NCBI GenBank assembly: GCA_965226915.1
Contig: CBDDEJ010000002.1
Span: 62,001 to 126,000 of the forward strand
DNA length: 64,000 nt
DNA from: Io17-Chloro-G2 sp965226915
GTDB taxonomy: Bacteria; Chloroflexota; Dehalococcoidia; Lucifugimonadales; UBA3495
Direction of reading: 5' to 3'
Within the stretch, counting starts at the first letter, position 1, and each line of letters opens with the position of its first letter. Below are positions 51,195 to 60,819 of this stretch, piece after piece. Both the position numbers and the translations under genes were made by a program. Under the pieces are notes generated by a model that was not told the DNA's origin, did no database searches, and worked only from the letters and a program-made list of their open reading frames with translations.

Positions 51195-52394
51195 CTAATC
51201 GGCGGCGATGGGGTAAGCCCGGAGGGCGTTATCCCACAGTATCTTGCGTTTGCTTTCCATCGACACCCTTGGAAGGTCTATGAGGTCTTGCTTGGCCCTA
51301 AAGTACTTTCTACCCTCCGGGTGTCCGAAGTCGGTGGCGCCGACGATGACGTGGTCGCCGATGGCGTCGATCAAATCCTCGATGCCTGGATCGTCTTGGT
51401 CCGCCGCCACGAAACACTGACGTTGGAAGTATTCCACCGGCGTCTTGTTGAGTCCCTGTATCTTGAGCCGCCGGGTGCCTCCTTGGATGCCGGCTTCCAG
51501 GCGGTCGGGCCAGAAAGCGGCCCATCCGCACCCGGATTCCAAGAAAACCAGTTTCAACTCGGAATGCCGCTCCAGCACCCCGCCCATGATGAAGGCGGTG
51601 CAGGCAAGCATGCTGCCCATGACAAATGAAACCGTGGTCCGGCAATTCCTCAGACCCGGCAGATAGTCCAGCAAGCCGGCGTCGAATGGGTGATTGGCGC
51701 TGGGGTGGAGTCCTATCGGCACCCCAAGCTCGGCGCAGGTATCCCACAATACATCGCACTCATCATCATATAGGCGAAGGCCCGGAACCGGCGCCGGATT
51801 CAAATGCACGGCTTTGAAATCGTACTCCTTTACGCAGCGGCGCACCTCGGCCGCGGCCGCGGCAGGGTCTCTCAGGTCGATCGAGGCGGCCCCGCAGGCC
51901 CCGCGCCCGATCTCCTGGCAGAAGTCTCCTAGCCAACGATTGTAGGCCCGGCGAATAGCCGTGGCGGTTTCCCCATCCATCTTGGCAACGCCGGTGGTCC
52001 AGAACCCCGCCGTTGGATATAGGATCATGTGGTCCACCCCGTAGTTGTCCATCACCTCCCGGTAGGCGCTGGCCGGGAAGTCCTGGTCCGCCCACTTTCC
52101 GTAGGCCCGGTCCAGTTCATCCAGGTCCCGGTCTTGGAAGCCCCTGGTGGCCGCGTTGGGGTCCCGTGGGCCCAACGGCCGTTGCCCCATCACCTCAAGT
52201 TCCAATTCAAAACTCAGGGAGTCCTCTTTGCCGCTTTGCAAAGGAACCGCCTCTGGAGCGCCGGGACTTGAGCCTCTGATCCATCGGACATGGCCCTTGA
52301 TCAGATGTTGATATTTCTTTTCTAGGTAGTCTTGCCAAATCTCCTCCGGCTCGAGGATGTGGGCATCGCCATCTATGAATTTAAGCGTTTCCAT
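51195..52394 (-). CDS. Amidohydrolase family 2 protein (399 aa)
   Basis: M-E-T-L-K-F-I-D-G-D-A-H-I-L-E-P-E-E-I-W gives the D-x-H-x-x-E-P pattern typical of metal-dependent amidohydrolases of the aminocarboxymuconate-semialdehyde-decarboxylase type. Further blocks: Y-P-T-A-G-F-W, A-V-H-L-N-P-A-P-V-P, L-H-P-S-A-N-H with a metal ligand, F-L-E-S-G-C-G-W, and A-T-D-F-G-H-P-E with the last Asp. A decarboxylase or hydrolase of aromatic-ring cleavage products is likely. Start ATG 52394 with AGGAGAAG before it. Confidence 0.87.
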   Translation of the reverse strand: METLKFIDGDAHILEPEEIWQDYLEKKYQHLIKGHVRWIRGSSPGAPEAVPLQSGKEDSLSFELELEVMGQRPLGPRDPNAATRGFQDRDLDELDRAYGKWADQDFPASAYREVMDNYGVDHMILYPTAGFWTTGVAKMDGETATAIRRAYNRWLGDFCQEIGRGACGAASIDLRDPAAAAAEVRRCVKEYDFKAVHLNPAPVPGLRLYDDECDVLWDTCAELGVPIGLHPSANHPFDAGLLDYLPGLRNCRTTVSFVMGSMLACTAFIMGGVLERHSELKLVFLESGCGWAAFWPDRLEAGIQGGTRRLKIQGLNKTPVEYFQRQCFVAADQDDPGIEDLIDAIGDHVIVGATDFGHPEGRKYFRAKQDLIDLPRVSMESKRKILWDNALRAYPIAAD

Positions 52395-52524
52395 AAATCT
52401 TCTCCTGCCATTACCTCCCGCTTAATTAAGAGAGGCTCCTAGAATAGTCTTAGAATTGCAACGGTGTCGGCGCCATCTTAGGTTGCTTCTTAGGGCGTCC
52501 TCCCCTCTCTGAATCCCGCCAGGC

Positions 52525-53658
52525 TTACCCGACTACCAGCATCTCATCGGTGCTGAATTTGGGTGAGAGAAGCCTTGGCCCGTCCTTGGTGATCAAAAAC
52601 ATGTCCTGCAAATGCCAGTAGTTGACGTGGGGCTCCATTGCTATGACCATCCCTTCCTCCAGTTCCTGGTGGCAACCGGGCACGATGTAGGGCTCCTGCT
52701 GATGCCACCAGGCGCCTACGCTGTGGCCGGCCAGTGAGAGCCGCTGCTGGTTCTCATGTTGGCGAAACAATTCGGAGGCGAACCGGTGGATCTCGCTGGC
52801 CTTGGCGCCAACCTGACACCGGTCGACGGTCATCCGGTAAATATCTAGCATCACCCCATAGGTTTCCTTTTGCTCTTGGGTGGGTTGGCCTATCACAACG
52901 GTCCTGGATTGGTGTCCAGGGTAACCGTGGTAGTAGGCAACATAATCGTTGCGGATGATGTCTCCCCGCCGAAGCTGCCTGTCTCCTTCGCCGCCGTAAG
53001 CCACGGTGTTTCGGTGAGAGTTCAATATGCCGTGGACCCAACCGGCTCCGTTCCTCAAGCAGCTCTCTACCAGGCGGCCGTGTACCTCTCGTTCCGTTTC
53101 TCCCTCCCGGACCGTTGGGAACACCTCCAGGTATGCCTCGTCCAGGATATTCGCCGCTTTTTCTAGAAGCGCCACCTCCGCGGGTGTCTTGATCCAACGC
53201 ACTCTGTCCATCAGGTCGGTGCAGTCTATGGCGTTCACGCCGGGAAGAAGTGCCTGGATCTCCTCCCATCTGGTGGCGCTTACGTAGGTCTTTTCGAAGC
53301 CCACCGTCTCCCGGTCCAGTCCCATGCGTTTCAGGACTGCCGCCATCTTCTGGTAGGGTGACTCGGCATAGTCATCGTAGACCTCGATGCCCTGGAGCCA
53401 GGAGTCGCGCTGGGCCAGTGGCACGGCATAGTGGTTCAAAATCATTACCGGCTCTCCCCGCCGGGGCCAGACGAGAAGCACTTCCCGGGGGGAATCTGGG
53501 AAATCCAAGTGACGGGCCAGGGTGCCCGGATACGCGAAGCCGGCAAGGTAGGTAAAGTTTTTCCCTGAGCGGAGGACCAGCGCGCAGCAACCGGCTTGGT
53601 CCAGATGCTGGTTCAACCTGTCAATGTTGGCGATGATCGTTCTTTTCTGATCCGCCAT
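52525..53658 (-). CDS. M24 family protein, creatinase-like (Xaa-Pro-dipeptidase fold)
   Basis: From ATG 53658, 377 residues: N-terminal creatinase-like domain (L-R-S-G-K-N-F-T-Y-L-A-G) and the pita-bread domain (L-E-K-A-A-N-I-L-D, G-H-S-V-G, M-E-P-H-V). The five metal ligands of M24 aminopeptidases are only partly kept: the second Asp block reads G-Y-P-G-H-Q-S-R-T and the last Glu block reads W-H-L-Q-D-M. So it may be a metal-free hydrolase like creatinase. The open frame extends to 53760, but ATG 53658 is the first conserved start. Confidence 0.82.
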   Translation of the reverse strand: MADQKRTIIANIDRLNQHLDQAGCCALVLRSGKNFTYLAGFAYPGTLARHLDFPDSPREVLLVWPRRGEPVMILNHYAVPLAQRDSWLQGIEVYDDYAESPYQKMAAVLKRMGLDRETVGFEKTYVSATRWEEIQALLPGVNAIDCTDLMDRVRWIKTPAEVALLEKAANILDEAYLEVFPTVREGETEREVHGRLVESCLRNGAGWVHGILNSHRNTVAYGGEGDRQLRRGDIIRNDYVAYYHGYPGHQSRTVVIGQPTQEQKETYGVMLDIYRMTVDRCQVGAKASEIHRFASELFRQHENQQRLSLAGHSVGAWWHQQEPYIVPGCHQELEEGMVIAMEPHVNYWHLQDMFLITKDGPRLLSPKFSTDEMLVVG

Positions 53659-53782
53659 GCGCCTTCCCCCGGTTTTTCGCCTGCGCGGGCTGGGTACGCC
53701 CGTTTTGCGATATCGGCAACCACGAAGAATTCCCTCAATCTCGCTGGGGAGACCCGCCACTACGTCTTAGGTCACCAATATC

Positions 53783-54046
53783 TCAAGATCGAGTGTCCGT
53801 CATTTGGATCCCAACGGGTTCGGCGTGTGCCGGGACCGCCTCCGCGCCGCGCCACCGCCGCAACCGCTGCATCACGGTGGAGAGCACCAGATCGACCACG
53901 AACCAAGTCGCCAGAAAAGCGGCGGTCTCCAAGAGAAAGCTATGGAATTTGTAAAAAAGTTCGGCGATGAGCAGGGACGACCCAATTGCCGGGACTTGCT
54001 CGGAGATCAATCGCCGCTGGGGTAAAGCCCTAATTAGCGAGTACAT
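53783..54046 (-). CDS. Small membrane protein of unknown function
   Basis: 87 residues with one long hydrophobic segment (L-E-T-A-A-F-L-A-T-W-F-V-V-D-L-V) and a basic end (Q-R-L-R-R-W-R). M-Y-S-L-I-R-A-L-P-Q-R-R-L-I-S-E is a well-formed N-terminus after GGAGTTGCT. No family known to me. It is 125 bases upstream of the creatinase-like gene on the same strand. Confidence 0.55.
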   Translation of the reverse strand: MYSLIRALPQRRLISEQVPAIGSSLLIAELFYKFHSFLLETAAFLATWFVVDLVLSTVMQRLRRWRGAEAVPAHAEPVGIQMTDTRS

Positions 54047-54243
54047 AGCAACTCCTATATGTTTTTATATCATACTGTTGGTTGCCGCCGCATTGCGTGT
54101 TCGAGCGCGCGTGGCGGCAAGCGCTATCCCGAGTGTTACTGGATGATAGGACATGCCGGCGCATTTCAGCAACAAGCCGGCTGCTTAAAACGATCGACAT
54201 TCCCTACTTGCCCCCAAAGGTCCAGAGTCCTGGTTACGGTCTA

Positions 54244-57200
54244 TCAGCTAGACCGAGTCGATGCCCCAACAGGAGGGGCGGCGCTGGGGATGATGGCGGG
54301 AATACCCAACTCTTCCACCAGGTTTACGAACTGGGATACGTCGTGCTCAACCACATCTTCCAGCGATTTGATCTCCGTGTCGATGCGTGATGATAGGTCC
54401 TGGAATACCTCACCCGCCTGTTTGGGCGGAGCAAAGTCGGCGCTGGCAACCACGGCGACCAACTCCGCCAGCTTGCGGTTCAGCTTCACCGGCAAATTGA
54501 GCCGGTCCCGCGCCCCTTTGTGGCCCACCTGGACTAACTCGTTTTCAATGGCGGTTAGCTTTTCTTTCAACGGAGCCGCGGCGCTGACGACAGCCTCCGC
54601 CGATGAGTGGGACTCGGCCCGCCGCTCCCACTCTTCCACCTGGCGGCGGATGCTACGAAGCTTGTTGATTGTGTCGTGGGTCTCTGACAGCTTGTCCCGG
54701 ATACTCATGTGCAGGTCAAATTGGGAGTCGAAGTCGGCCTGGCCGGCAGCTACTCGTGGGTCTTTGACGATTTGAAATTCACGGGTCTGCTCCGTGCCGT
54801 CGGCCGATAGAATTAGCCGGTAGCGTCCTGGGGGAGCCACGGGGCCGGTGGTCATATCTTCCGTGGTCTTGTCTCCCGGCACCTTCCTGGCATCTGGGTA
54901 GCGCATGTCCCAGACGAACCGGTTGACTCCGGTCTCGGCGAGAAGCCGAGGCTCCCGGCCGTCGCCGCCGGATTGGTCCTCGGGAACGGTGCTGGTGAAT
55001 GATTTGATCAGTTGATCCCGGCTGTCCAAGACCCTCAGTGTCACTTCCCCCTCCGGCTTCGCGCTCAAGTAGTAGGTGACGAGAACCCCTCGTGGCGGAT
55101 TCTCACCCGCGTCCAGGAACCGGCGCACGGTTACGCCGCCCGGACCGGTGTCTTCGGTGTAGGTGACATCGGCTCCCAGGGATAGGCGATACTGCTTGCC
55201 CGTCGAAGGTTTGCGCGAGGCCCCAGGCGATCGGAGCCGGACCGATGTGCGGGGTTGCAGCAGTTGCACCCGCGATTCCGCCAACTCGTTGGTGATCTGA
55301 TGCAGGTTGGTCAAGTCGTCCAGGACCCAGAAACCCCGGCCGTGGGTGGCTGCGACCAGATCATTTTCTTTGACGGCCAAGTCGTAGACCGGCACGACGG
55401 GTAAATTGCCTTGCAAAGGCGCCCAGGATCCGCCGTCATCGTATGAGACGTAAACGCCGGTCTCCGTGCCCACGTACAGCAGCCCATGGCGGGCCGGGTC
55501 CCCCCGGATGACCCGGGTGTAGTCGCCTTCCGGGATTCCATGGGAAATATCGGTCCAACTCTCGCCATAATCCGAGGTCTTGTAGAGCATGGGCCGGGTC
55601 TCATCCAGTTTGTACCTGGTAGCGGCCAGGTAGGCCGTGCCGGGGTCACGGGGAGAGACCTCGATCATGCAGACGAGGGTCCACTCCGGCAGGTCCCCCG
55701 GGGTGACGTCGTTCCACGTCTTGCCGGCATCCTTGGAAATATGCACCAACCCGTCATCGCTGCCCGCCCAGAAAACACCCGGCTCATGAGGCGATTCCAC
55801 AAAAGCGAAGATGGTGCCGTAGGTCTCCGCGCCAGAGGTGTCTTTGGTGACCGGCCCCCCGGAAGTCTCCATCTTTGTGGTGTCACCCCTGGTGAGATCG
55901 GGGCTGATCGCCTCCCAAGTGCTTCCCTGATCGAAGGAGCGGAACACGAGATTGCCGGCCACGTATAGTACGTCCGGGTCGTGGGGAGAAAACTGGACCG
56001 GGAAGGTCCATTGGAACCGGTACTTCATCTCATTGGCCCCCCGGCCCGAGCCCAGTTCCGGCCACACGGTGATGATCCTGACCTGGCCGGTGGCGTGGTC
56101 GTATCGCAGCAGATTGCCGCCGCCTCCCGCCGAGCTTCCAACGGCGCCGGAGACAACGATGTTGGGGTCCTGGGGGTGGACGGCGATGTGGCCGCTCTCC
56201 GAGTTGCCGACAGTGTAGCAATCGCCCCAGGGTATGGCACCCTTGTGGGTGCGGGAAGGAACGCAGATGGCCGAGTTGTCTTGCTGGGTGCCGTACACCC
56301 GGTAGGGGAACTCATTGTCTGTCGCTATGTGATAGAACTGCCCGGTGAGCTGGTTGTAAATGGTCGACCAGGTCTCCCCGCCGTTGAAGCTAACGCAAGC
56401 GCCGCCGTCATTGCCTTCGATCATCCGGCGGGGGTTGCTGGGGTCGATCCAAAGGTCGTGGTTGTCGCCATGGGGAGTGGTCACAGGCTGGAAATTCTTC
56501 CCGCCGTCGATGGATTTCCAGGTCTGATAGTTGAGGACCCAAACGGTATCAGCGTCTTGGGGATCGCCGAAGATGTGCTGGTAATACCACGGCCTGCCCT
56601 GGATGTCCTGGTTATCGCTAACGTTTTCCCAGGTGGCACCGCCGTCGTCGGACCGGAATAATGCGGCGTCTTCCGCCTCGATCGTGGCCCACACCCGGCT
56701 CGGTTTGGCCGGCGACACCGCGATGCCGATGCGCCCTTTCAGGCCCTGGGGCAATCCGGGATTTCCGGATAACTCCTGCCAGGAATCCCCGCCATCGGTG
56801 GATTTGTAAATGCCGCTGCCGGGGCCTCCGCTGACCAAACTCCACGGGGTTCGCTGGGCTTCCCAAATGGCAGCGTAAAGGATTCTGGGATTGGCCGGGT
56901 CCAAGGAAAGGTCGGCGGCGCCGGCATTTTCGCTTACGAACAGAACCCTATCCCATGACTTTCCGCCGTCGATGGACCGGAACACGCCGCGCTGGCTGTT
57001 GGGACCAAAAGCGTGTCCCAGGGCGGCGACGTATACCACGTCTGGGTTTTGGGGATGCACTCGAATCCTGGCTATGTGCCGGGTGTCTTCCAGTCCCATG
57101 TGCGACCAGGTCTTGCCGCCGTCGGTGGACTTGTAAACGCCGTCCCCGTAGGAAACATCTCCCCGAATGCACGACTCCCCCATACCCGCGTAGACCACGT

Positions 57201-57474
57201 TGTGGTCGGCCTCGGAGACGGTGATAGCGCCGACGGCTGAGGTGCGGAAGAACCCGTCGCTCACGTTCTCCCAATAAGTGCCGCCATCGGTGGTTTTCCA
57301 TACCCCGCCGGCGCAGGCGCCGAAGTAGAAGACGGCTGGGTCCTCCGGGTCTCCGGCCACCGCAACCACCCGGCCGCCCCGCGGCGGGCCGATGCAGCGC
57401 CAGCGCATGGCGGTCATCGGGTTGATTGCGGTAATGCTATTTCCTTGGGATAGGGGCGAACTGTCCTCTGCCAT
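54244..57474 (-). CDS. BNR/Asp-box repeat (sortilin-like) beta-propeller protein
   Basis: From ATG 57474, after GGAGGCGCC, 1076 residues. It has more than ten Asp-box repeats of the form S-x-D-G-G-x-T-W (S-T-D-G-G-K-T-W, K-T-S-D-Y-G-E-S-W, R-S-D-D-G-G-A-T-W) that build two beta propellers, then D-L-A-V-K-E-N-D-L-V-A-A-T-H-G-R-G-F-W-V-L-D-D-L, and a C-terminal helical domain of about 200 residues. No signal peptide is visible at this start, so it may be cytoplasmic. Similar proteins are called glycosyl hydrolase or sialidase-like without proof of activity. The frame is intact. Confidence 0.87.
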   Translation of the reverse strand: MAEDSSPLSQGNSITAINPMTAMRWRCIGPPRGGRVVAVAGDPEDPAVFYFGACAGGVWKTTDGGTYWENVSDGFFRTSAVGAITVSEADHNVVYAGMGESCIRGDVSYGDGVYKSTDGGKTWSHMGLEDTRHIARIRVHPQNPDVVYVAALGHAFGPNSQRGVFRSIDGGKSWDRVLFVSENAGAADLSLDPANPRILYAAIWEAQRTPWSLVSGGPGSGIYKSTDGGDSWQELSGNPGLPQGLKGRIGIAVSPAKPSRVWATIEAEDAALFRSDDGGATWENVSDNQDIQGRPWYYQHIFGDPQDADTVWVLNYQTWKSIDGGKNFQPVTTPHGDNHDLWIDPSNPRRMIEGNDGGACVSFNGGETWSTIYNQLTGQFYHIATDNEFPYRVYGTQQDNSAICVPSRTHKGAIPWGDCYTVGNSESGHIAVHPQDPNIVVSGAVGSSAGGGGNLLRYDHATGQVRIITVWPELGSGRGANEMKYRFQWTFPVQFSPHDPDVLYVAGNLVFRSFDQGSTWEAISPDLTRGDTTKMETSGGPVTKDTSGAETYGTIFAFVESPHEPGVFWAGSDDGLVHISKDAGKTWNDVTPGDLPEWTLVCMIEVSPRDPGTAYLAATRYKLDETRPMLYKTSDYGESWTDISHGIPEGDYTRVIRGDPARHGLLYVGTETGVYVSYDDGGSWAPLQGNLPVVPVYDLAVKENDLVAATHGRGFWVLDDLTNLHQITNELAESRVQLLQPRTSVRLRSPGASRKPSTGKQYRLSLGADVTYTEDTGPGGVTVRRFLDAGENPPRGVLVTYYLSAKPEGEVTLRVLDSRDQLIKSFTSTVPEDQSGGDGREPRLLAETGVNRFVWDMRYPDARKVPGDKTTEDMTTGPVAPPGRYRLILSADGTEQTREFQIVKDPRVAAGQADFDSQFDLHMSIRDKLSETHDTINKLRSIRRQVEEWERRAESHSSAEAVVSAAAPLKEKLTAIENELVQVGHKGARDRLNLPVKLNRKLAELVAVVASADFAPPKQAGEVFQDLSSRIDTEIKSLEDVVEHDVSQFVNLVEELGIPAIIPSAAPPVGASTRSS

Positions 57475-57539
57475 ACCGGCGCCTCCGAATGAGAGTCTTG
57501 ATACCGTCTGCCCCGGTCCGCGCGAGCTGGCGGGTTTCA

Positions 57540-59308
57540 CCCGGGATTCCCCAGATCAAACCAACTTTCCTGGATATAGCTCCCGCGGGGATACCGTCAA
57601 ATATAATCCCGCATTCCAAGGGCATCAAATGCGGCCTGATTCGCTCAAAGTCCCCGCTTTCATTGGGCAACCACCGTCCTGCCAAGCCTAAAATCCCCAA
57701 ACCGCTGGTCTACGCCCAAGTCTCCCCCTTGGGAACCTATTTTGCGACCCCGTAACCGTAACTAATCCCGATGCTCCTGAGGTGGACTAGCCAGGAGCCA
57801 GCCGAAGCCGGCCAATTCGTTCCAGTATCCCACATAGCATTTCCCGGCTCACCAGCACCTCAGCAAGCTGAAACACCAGCCTTCTGGCATGGCGCACCAA
57901 CCGTCCTCCGGTCTTGATCATCCTGGTCTGAAGACTGGTCAGCGACCAGTGCTTCATCGACTCCGGCAACACCAGCCTTCTCAAGAAGTTGCCCAAGTTG
58001 TAAGCCAGTACGAACAACTCCAGCCTGACCTGATTGGCCACGAACTTGTGGCAGGACAACCTGGTCCAGTTCAGGGCGTACTTGCCTTCTTTTATCCATT
58101 GCTCCGCCGTGCCTCGGCCATTGTAAAAGCGGACTATCCCGATGTTTGGATAGCTCAGATTGGTGACTATGAAGCCCACTCTGGGAAACAGTTCTCCCTG
58201 GCGCCACTCCACCTTAGAGTCCACTCTCCGAGCAACGTTCCAGCTCTGGGCCTGGTAGACGAAGTCATGATAGGAGACGATGGGCTTTGGGGAAGGCCCC
58301 TCAGTAGGCCGTGTCAGCAGGTGCGCTATCTCCCGCTGCAGCACTTCTGTAGCACTTCTGTAGCACTTCTGTAGCACTTCGTTTGCTGGCAGCCTGATGG
58401 CGTAGCCGATGTTTCTTGCTTCCAGATAATCGTATATCTCCGGCTTGGCGAAGGCGGCGTCAGCACGAAACAGCAGCCTGACCGCTGCTGTCAAATAACG
58501 CTCCACCACCGGATCAAGGACTTCTTGCCAATCATCGGCACTGGGGACGTTGCCTGACCGTAGCTTAGCTCCTTCACAATCCCCGAACTGGTTGAACAGA
58601 AAGAGAGGGTGATAGCAGACGCATTCGAAGTGGCCGTTATAGGCTGCTCCCTCCTGCTGGCCGTGCACTGGACTCTCGGAACTGTCCATATCCAGGATAA
58701 CTCGCCGGTGTAGGGTGTGGGCCATCGCCCGTTCCACCCAACGGGTATTCATTCGTGCCAGCGCCTGCCGGTTGTCCTCTTGGGTCAGGAACTCCGTCTC
58801 GAACCGGCCCATCTCACTGGTGCTGGCTCCTTTCCGCTCCGAGCCTTGCCATCCCACGATCACTCGCATGGCTGGGTCTTGGGAAAGGCGCACTGCGTCA
58901 TTGGTGTCGTCGTAGCCGGCCAAGCGGCTGTAGATCGACTGTCTTAGCAGCGGAACCAGGTGGTGAAGGATATTGCGTCCGGTACGGCTTTCCTGGAGGT
59001 AGTCCTCAGCGATTTCGGTAAGGCCCAAGGCATCATCAAACTCTCGAAAGGCAAGAAGGCCAGCGTCGGTGGTGATGGTGGCACCGTGAAATGCCAGGCG
59101 GACTTTGGGGTTGAACTGGAGCCGGAGAGAGGCCTTTTCGCCGTCACCCATGGGGTGCCTCCAGGATGCTTACGCTACCTATATAAAACTCGCCAAGCTA
59201 TGGGGTAATTATAGCCATACCGACGGCCAACGTCTCACAAATGGACAATGGTTTAAAGAATGCCAACGATTTACTCAGAGGGATATTCAGCCATATGGGA
59301 AATGTGGG
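57540..59308 (-). mobile_element. IS1380 family element, copy B
   Basis: Same ends as copy A: CCCGGGATTCCCCAGATC at 57540 and, inward from 59308, CCCACATTTCCCATATGG. The 4-base flanks are TTCA and ATTA, so no target duplication. It directly borders a DUF262 gene that is cut off at 59309. Flank loss after insertion is likely. Its tail 57540-57786 is over 85% like that of copy A. Confidence 0.87.
57787..59151 (-). CDS. IS1380 family transposase (copy B), with an 11-bp repeat insert
   Basis: 454 residues, uninterrupted, nearly identical to copy A. Near residue 260 it reads P-A-N-E-V-L-Q-K-C-Y-R-S-A-T-E-V-L-Q-R: three extra copies of an 11-bp unit (TGTAGCACTTC on the plus strand, about 58344-58380) add 33 bp and 11 residues. 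All three DDE blocks are kept. The insert sits between the second catalytic Asp and the Glu and may or may not affect activity. Confidence 0.9.
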   Translation of the reverse strand: MGDGEKASLRLQFNPKVRLAFHGATITTDAGLLAFREFDDALGLTEIAEDYLQESRTGRNILHHLVPLLRQSIYSRLAGYDDTNDAVRLSQDPAMRVIVGWQGSERKGASTSEMGRFETEFLTQEDNRQALARMNTRWVERAMAHTLHRRVILDMDSSESPVHGQQEGAAYNGHFECVCYHPLFLFNQFGDCEGAKLRSGNVPSADDWQEVLDPVVERYLTAAVRLLFRADAAFAKPEIYDYLEARNIGYAIRLPANEVLQKCYRSATEVLQREIAHLLTRPTEGPSPKPIVSYHDFVYQAQSWNVARRVDSKVEWRQGELFPRVGFIVTNLSYPNIGIVRFYNGRGTAEQWIKEGKYALNWTRLSCHKFVANQVRLELFVLAYNLGNFLRRLVLPESMKHWSLTSLQTRMIKTGGRLVRHARRLVFQLAEVLVSREMLCGILERIGRLRLAPG

Positions 59309-59979
59309 ATTAGGTCAACATTACCCACGATACGCGCGCCTTTCACTGGATCTACTGCTGAGCGAGCCACATCCGCATCTTGGGTTTTAATATAGGTAGC
59401 AATGTATTGTGCGACCGGCGACTTGTACGTACTAAAGTCCCCGGTGAATTCCCACTGGTCTTCAGACGCGCGGATTATCTTTGGCTGATCCACCTGATTC
59501 GATCCCAGACCAAGTCTCAATGAGTACAATCGCCTGAGGGTTGTCCTCAGAATTCTGCTCCGATTCTTCAGGATTTCGTATGCGGGACCTGAAGGTAACT
59601 TATCTTCAAGCGATTTCAATAACTCGATGAGTCGGATCGACAAGAGTGCGATTGTAGATATGCGTTGTTGGCCGTCTACGACTTGGTTAACCGCGGTTGG
59701 TTCCGCCCTCTCATCGCCTGGCTTGACCGCCTCCCTTTTGTCCTTCAAATCCGTAAGGATTGTTGTCCCAAGGAACGTGGAGCTGTAGTCCCCTGCCTCA
59801 TCTGATAGTTCTTTGATCCCGAGAATCAGATCTTCGAACAGCCGATTGATATTATCCTCTTCCCACGTATACTCGCGTTGATAAATGGGGACGAAGAATC
59901 CCTCTTCCTGCCTACCAAAGAGGTCGTGAATGCTCTGTCCAGTGGAATTGTACGAGTGGTGCAAGTCGATGTCTGACAA
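59309..59979 (-). pseudogene. DUF262 (GmrSD/DndB-like) protein, N-terminal part only
   Basis: M-S-D-I-D-L-H-H-S-Y-N-S-T-G-Q-S-I-H-D-L-F-G-R, then F-V-P-I-Y-Q-R-E-Y-T-W-E-E-D-N-I, G-T-T-I-L-T, and V-N-Q-V-V-D-G-Q-Q-R-I-S-T-I-A-L-L. These are DUF262 motifs: a Y-Q-R-x-Y-x-W block and the D-G-Q-Q-R nucleotide-binding block. In GmrS/GmrD-type proteins DUF262 is the NTPase part of a type IV restriction enzyme against modified DNA. About 220 codons are present; the rest, including any DUF1524 nuclease domain, was lost at the IS1380 border. Confidence 0.8.
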
Positions 59980-60025
59980 GGCGATCCTCCTTGGATTTGG
60001 GTGCGTTCCCTAGCTGAGACATCCC

Positions 60026-60161
60026 GGCCCGGCTACTGCACCACATCCACATGCTCAACATTCCGTGCGAGAGCAACCGGCTCAAGGAGAAGTATCGGGC
60101 CGGCCTGCTCAACTCCCATTATCTAGCCAGTCCATTCCCGAAGGAAGACGGTGATAAATAG
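60026..60161 (+). pseudogene. C-terminal remnant of an unidentified protein
   Basis: The plus-strand frame I-P-A-R-L-L-H-H-I-H-M-L-N-I-P-C-E-S-N-R, then L-K-E-K-Y-R-A-G-L-L-N-S-H-Y ends at TAG 60159-60161 and has the look of real coding sequence, but a TGA stands at 60016 and no start is present. I do not recognise the family. Confidence 0.35.
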
Positions 60162-60640
60162 GCCCACGGACAAGGCCGAACAACCCGGATGAATCAATTC
60201 TCAACTGGAGATGACCGGTACCAGAACAAGGGCGGGTTTGTTCCCAATCAGCGACGGTCGGTCAAAATTCCGTCGGCTTCGACAATGTCATAGGACGTGG
60301 AAATTGTACCCGAGACTTGCTCGACCAGCAATTCCATTATTCGAGGTTGCCTCGGCATTGAGTTGACCTTTTTGCCGTTCTTTGGCGGTCGTCGAAGTCG
60401 TGGCGCAACTGGAAAGCCCCTGCTGACAGGGCAGGGGCTTGTCTACTCGTGCTGATGTGCCAGGGTGCAAGGCCGACTACACCGCTAAATTAAACCTCAA
60501 CACAAAGGCTCTTGATTTTGTCCAGTTAGGTGGGCCTAAGTGGATGGTAGGTGGTACTGTCTTCGAGATGTGGTTGGGGGCTCTGTGAGCCTAGCGAAGC
60601 CCGCAGCCCCAATAGTTTGGGGTGACAGAGCAGAGGGGCA
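60162..60640. other. Intergenic region with two hairpins
   Basis: No gene in these 480 bases. AAGCCCCTGC (60414-60423) pairs with GCAGGGGCTT (60431-60440), a stem without a T run. GCTCTGT (60580-60586) pairs with ACAGAGC (60625-60631) and encloses CCCC-AATAGTTT-GGGG, next to element copy 4. Could be remains of a mobile element end or a small RNA. Confidence 0.45.
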
Positions 60641-60819
60641 CTAGAAACTCGGACGGAAACCCCGATTCTCTCCAAGCTGCCGTTTTCTTAGCGACGATTG
60701 TCGATGTAACAGTGGGTTCTTGAACCGTATTACAGACACTATCATGCCACATAAGACTATAATACGTCTGTCTGGCGTAGCGCGAAACCCGGCCAATGGC
60801 TTTCCGGCCAGACCTCTAG
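60641..60819 (-). mobile_element. CTAG element copy 4, intergenic
   Basis: 179 bp, same orientation as copy 2, with CTAG at 60641-60644 and 60816-60819. It lies between a DUF262 remnant and the MFS transporter gene, away from coding sequence. Its open frame M-N-R-I-T-D-T-I-M-P-H-K is shared with copy 2 but is not likely to be a gene. Confidence 0.85.

Noticed and set aside
58340..58384. 11-bp direct repeats as a CRISPR-like or iteron array
   Set aside because: They are contiguous, in frame within a transposase gene and absent from its paralogue; a slippage duplication explains them. No CRISPR array was seen anywhere in the window.
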